64,000 bases of DNA from Mycolicibacterium agri. GTDB taxonomy: Bacteria; Actinomycetota; Actinomycetes; Mycobacteriales; Mycobacteriaceae. The notes below the pieces were generated by a model. It was not told the origin of the DNA. It saw only the letters and a list, made by a program, of their open reading frames with translations, and searched no databases. The stretch covers positions 1-64,000 of the forward strand of contig NZ_PDCP01000010.1 in assembly GCF_002553505.1 (NCBI RefSeq), given 5' to 3'. The position numbers and the translations under genes are program-made. Positions 61,066 to 64,000 of this stretch are shown piece by piece; position 1 is the first letter of the stretch; each line of letters begins with the position of its first letter.

Positions 61066-63693
61066 TCATCCGCCCTTGAGCCGGATCTTCCACCGCACAA
61101 AGCTCACATAGCCGATGCAGATCAACCCGAGCATGGCCATGTTGAACCACCAGGTGCCCGGTTCGTGTCGCCAATGCGAATCCTGCGGCGTCAGCGGTCC
61201 CGGCACCAACCTGAGCAGGTCGATCGTCGACGCGGTGAGGGCATAGCCCCACCGCGCGGGCGTGAACCAGGACAACTGGTCGAGCACGAGGCGGTCGGTC
61301 ACGGGGATCATGCCGCCCTGGAACACCAGCTGGGACATGATCGCCACCACCAGCAGCGGCATGATCTGCTCATTCGAGCGGGCCAGCGCGGACAGGGCCA
61401 GGCCCACCATCGCGGCGGCCACGCAGCAGGCGGCGACGTCGACGAACAGCTCGAGGGTGCGGTTGGGGATGACGGCCCCGCTGGTGACGGCGCCGGGACC
61501 CCACTTCTTGCCCCAGACGTTGATGGCGACGACGATGCCCGACTGCACGATCGCGAACGCCGCGAACACGATCACCTTCGCCAGCAGGTACGCCGTCGTC
61601 GACAACCCGACCGCCTGCTCGCGCAGGAAGATCGCGCGCTCGCCGATCAGGGCTCGAATCGTCAACGCGGTGCCCATGAAGATGGCGCCGACGTTGAGCA
61701 GCACCAGGATCTGCCCCGGCTCGTTGGGTGCTTCGCCGCCCTGGATCGCCGGCACCGGCACACCGAAGCCGACGTCGCCGGGCACCGACAGCGACAGGAT
61801 GCCCATGATGAACGGCAGCACCGCGAGGAAGACGAAATATCCGCGGTCGGCGACGATCAGCCGCATCTGGCGGCGCGCGACCGTCGAAAACTGCCGCCGC
61901 AAGCTGGTGCGGGTCGGCTTGCCAAGGTCGACGGGTTCCTGGGAGGGCGGCCGTGCAGGCGGGGGACCGTGCTGGGCCAGAAACCGCTGGTGCGCGCCGT
62001 CCGGGTCACGCGCGACGGTGCTGAAGATGTCGGCCCAGTTCGTGGTGCCCATCGACGGACCGATCTGGCTGGGCGGCCCGCAGAACGCCGTCTTGCCGCC
62101 CGGCGCCAGCAGCAGCACCTGATCGCATACGTCGAGGTAGGACAGCGAGTGCGTGACCACCAGCACCACGCGGCCCGCGTCGGCGAGCTGGCGCAGCATC
62201 GTCATGACCTGACGGTCGAGCGCCGGGTCGAGGCCCGAGGTCGGCTCGTCGAGCAGCAGCAGCGACGGACCGGTCAGCAGCTCCATCGCCACCGACGCGC
62301 GCTTGCGCTGACCACCGGACAGCTTGTCGACGCGGGTGTCGGCGTGCCGCGTCATCTCGAGTTCCTCGAGCACGTTGGCGACCACGCGGGCGCGGTCTTC
62401 CTTCGTGGTGTCCGGCGGCAGCCGCAGCTCGGCGGCATACATCAGCGCCTGGTTGACGGTCAGCTGCCCGTGCACCACGTCGTCCTGCGGCACCATCCCG
62501 ATTCGGGAGCGCAGCGAGGCGTACTCGGCGTGAATGTCGTGACCCTCGAAGGAGACCGTGCCGGAGGTCGGATGTGTGTAGCCGGCCACCAGCCGGGCGA
62601 AGGTCGACTTGCCCGCGCCCGACGGCCCGATGACGGCCGTCAGCGTGCCGGGCCGTGCCGACATCGAGATGTTGTCCAGCAGCGTCTTGTTGTTCTCGAT
62701 CGTCCACGTGACGCCGTGCACTTCCAGACCGCCGGTGCTGGTCGCCGCCGCGGTCTCGGTGCGACGAACCAGGGTGCCGTCGTGGAAGACCAGGTCGACG
62801 TTGCCGATGGTGACGGTGTCGCCTTCGTGCAGAGTCGCCGACTCGACCCGGGCGCCGTTGACGAACGTGCCGTTGATGCTGCGGTTGTCGCGGATCTCGG
62901 TGCCGCTGGGCGTCGGCACCAGCGTCGCGTGATGCCGAGACGCCAGCACGTCGTTGATGACGATGTCGTTGTCGGTGCTGCGGCCGATCTTGATCGAGCC
63001 CGGCGGCGCCTCGGGGGGACGGCCGGGCCGCAGGATCTTGAGCATGCTCGTCGCGAGGTTGCCCTCGGTGGAGCGGGGAGCGGCCGTCGGACCCATCGCG
63101 GTGACCGATTCCAGCGCCGGCTGCGACAGTCCGGGTTGTGCCTGCTGCGGCGGTGCAGCCTGCTGCGCCATGCTCGGCGGACGGCCTTGTGCGCCAGTGT
63201 AACTCGGCGGCGGAGCGCTCGGGTACCGCTGCTGTGTCGACGGGTATCGGTGCTGCGGACCCGACGGATACGCCGGCGGACGAGCGGTCGGCGGCGGCGC
63301 GGTGGGCGGTTGTGCGGGCCAGGATCCGCTGGCCCGGCCAGCAATCGGGATCGCCGACGTCGGCGGTCTGCCCGCGGCCTGTTGCCTGCCCACTTCGAAC
63401 GTCAGCGCCGGGCCGTCGGGATTGCCGATGTTGACCTGCTGGCCGTCGTGGATGTCGACCATCGGCACCCGCCTGCCGTTGACGAACATGCCGTTGAGAC
63501 TGCCGTTGTCGATCGCGATCCAGCGGCCCTGGTCGAACCGGAGCACCAGGTGTGCCCGGGAGATCAGTGGATGCGCGACGCGGACATCGGCGCGCAGATC
63601 GCGACCGATGACGACGTCGTTTCCAGCGGCGAAGGTGCGTGCTGATCCGTCGTATCGCACGGTCAGCGCTGGCGGGGCGGCTGGTCGGCTCAT
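61066..63693 (-). CDS. Double-FHA ABC exporter (Rv1747-like)
   Basis: An 875-residue fused ABC transporter. FHA-1 spans about 25-95 (VVIGRD, SRAHL, NGMFVNG). A Pro/Gln/Ser linker (about 105-230) contains Thr candidates for kinase phosphorylation. FHA-2 is at about 233-305 (IKIGRSTDNDI, SRHHA, NGTFVNG). The ATPase has Walker A GPSGAGKS at 356-363, LSGGQ at 458-462 and Walker B LLLLDEPTSG near 477-486, and an ABC-2 membrane domain with about six helices follows. Rv1747 of M. tuberculosis (865 residues) is regulated by PknF and linked to export of cell-wall glycolipid. No kinase gene is adjacent here. The gene is backbone, just outside the island. Confidence 0.95.
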   Translation of the reverse strand: MSRPAAPPALTVRYDGSARTFAAGNDVVIGRDLRADVRVAHPLISRAHLVLRFDQGRWIAIDNGSLNGMFVNGRRVPMVDIHDGQQVNIGNPDGPALTFEVGRQQAAGRPPTSAIPIAGRASGSWPAQPPTAPPPTARPPAYPSGPQHRYPSTQQRYPSAPPPSYTGAQGRPPSMAQQAAPPQQAQPGLSQPALESVTAMGPTAAPRSTEGNLATSMLKILRPGRPPEAPPGSIKIGRSTDNDIVINDVLASRHHATLVPTPSGTEIRDNRSINGTFVNGARVESATLHEGDTVTIGNVDLVFHDGTLVRRTETAAATSTGGLEVHGVTWTIENNKTLLDNISMSARPGTLTAVIGPSGAGKSTFARLVAGYTHPTSGTVSFEGHDIHAEYASLRSRIGMVPQDDVVHGQLTVNQALMYAAELRLPPDTTKEDRARVVANVLEELEMTRHADTRVDKLSGGQRKRASVAMELLTGPSLLLLDEPTSGLDPALDRQVMTMLRQLADAGRVVLVVTHSLSYLDVCDQVLLLAPGGKTAFCGPPSQIGPSMGTTNWADIFSTVARDPDGAHQRFLAQHGPPPARPPSQEPVDLGKPTRTSLRRQFSTVARRQMRLIVADRGYFVFLAVLPFIMGILSLSVPGDVGFGVPVPAIQGGEAPNEPGQILVLLNVGAIFMGTALTIRALIGERAIFLREQAVGLSTTAYLLAKVIVFAAFAIVQSGIVVAINVWGKKWGPGAVTSGAVIPNRTLELFVDVAACCVAAAMVGLALSALARSNEQIMPLLVVAIMSQLVFQGGMIPVTDRLVLDQLSWFTPARWGYALTASTIDLLRLVPGPLTPQDSHWRHEPGTWWFNMAMLGLICIGYVSFVRWKIRLKGG

Positions 63694-63751
63694 CGCGAGT
63701 AACTCTATAGGTATTCGCGCGGACTCCGACGAACGACAGGACGGCGGCGGG

Positions 63752-64000
63752 TCAGCCCGGCGAACCGGTCACAACGCAGTGAGTGTGGCTGTAGATGGTG
63801 GCCATACACCGGTTGCAGTGCGTGCATGCCGACCGTACGGTGTGCGCGTCGCCGTCGGCCTTGATCCGGTTGATCAGGTCGGGCTCGGCGAGCAGCGCCC
63901 TGGCCATCGCGACGAACTCGAAGCCCTCGGCCATCGCGAGATCCATGGTCTCCCGATTGGTGATGCCGCCGAGCAGGATCAGCGGCATCTTCAGCTCCGC
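63752..64000 (-). CDS. Old-Yellow-Enzyme-type NADH:flavin oxidoreductase, C-terminal part (cut by window edge)
   Basis: The last 82 residues, AELKMPLILLGGITNRETMD and onward. The FMN-phosphate region appears as LLGGI and FEFVAMARALLAEPDLINRI. The CTHCNRCMATI cluster follows, as in the longer OYE/2,4-dienoyl reductase-like proteins of mycobacteria. It resembles Rv3359, which is close to mfpA in M. tuberculosis (from memory). That makes it useful evidence that the chromosome resumes here after the island. The N-terminal catalytic half is outside the window. Confidence 0.85.
   Translation of the reverse strand, partial: AELKMPLILLGGITNRETMDLAMAEGFEFVAMARALLAEPDLINRIKADGDAHTVRSACTHCNRCMATIYSHTHCVVTGSPG

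Noticed and set aside
60982..63645. 887-codon plus-strand frame opposite the FHA-ABC gene
   Set aside because: Antisense of a gene with intact FHA and ABC motifs; Arg/His-rich translation, no start signals.
1..64000. CRISPR arrays, tRNA or rRNA genes
   Set aside because: No regularly spaced identical repeats and no tRNA cloverleaf or rRNA segment was recognised on either strand by eye.

Overview
The window is chromosomal DNA from a high-GC actinobacterium, almost certainly a rapidly growing Mycobacterium (Mycolicibacterium-type). The evidence is the SOS mutasome genes imuA', imuB and dnaE2 with mycobacterial LexA boxes, an htdY-like MaoC hydratase, the Rv3365c-Rv3361c-like conservon ending in mfpB-mfpA, an MspA-type porin, DUF732 proteins and an Rv1747-like FHA-ABC transporter. 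Gene order from about 4.3 to 25.8 kb follows, as I remember it, the Rv3395c to Rv3361c block of M. tuberculosis with deletions and insertions. All locus comparisons are from memory, not from a search.

Region 1 (1-25.8 kb) is backbone: the tail of an IS30-type transposase, a zinc-ribbon membrane protein with an S53 protease, a Thr-rich lipoprotein, imuA'-imuB, a DUF1254 protein, a nucleoside hydrolase, a bimodular SDR reductase, htdY, two universal stress proteins, a secreted protein, dnaE2, a PNPOx-like protein, a nitroreductase, trmL, and the sensor kinase/roadblock/DUF742/GTPase/MfpA operon. Two intergenic inverted-repeat elements lie here, at 8.15 kb and 18.6-18.86 kb.

Region 2 (about 26.0-60.73 kb) is the main result. 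A 34.7-kb element splits a DUF732 gene. Its 3' half is at 25850-26002 and its 5' half at 60728-60907, and the two join exactly in frame at an Ala codon within a shared GGCCA. At the left end is a Tn554-like trio: two tyrosine recombinases and a coiled-coil DUF6262/TnpC-type protein. The cargo is almost entirely about the cell envelope. It holds an EspR paralogue, two OmpR-type two-component systems, an MspA porin, small secreted proteins (one PASTA-like, one PepSY-like), a COG4705 membrane protein, a lone UPF0014/FetB permease, a membrane esterase and a polysaccharide deacetylase. It also holds two parallel ABC modules, each with a large FtsX/MacB-like permease and two ATPases, three paralogous lipoproteins sharing a YAQ..G.VWYF motif, a PAP2 phosphatase and a UppP/BacA undecaprenyl-diphosphatase. 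Two families of 11-bp-periodic direct repeats precede cargo genes and are candidate operators for the resident regulators. A plausible reading, which is inference, is a transposon that senses and resists envelope damage such as antimicrobial peptides or bacitracin-like compounds.

Region 3 (60.9-64 kb) returns to backbone: an Rv1747-like double-FHA ABC exporter and the C-terminus of an Old-Yellow-Enzyme-type oxidoreductase resembling Rv3359, which lies near mfpA in M. tuberculosis. This supports the view that everything between the DUF732 halves is inserted. Decay signs in the island are a one-base frameshift in one permease, a doubly frameshifted secreted protein, and a 76-bp orphan copy of permease sequence.
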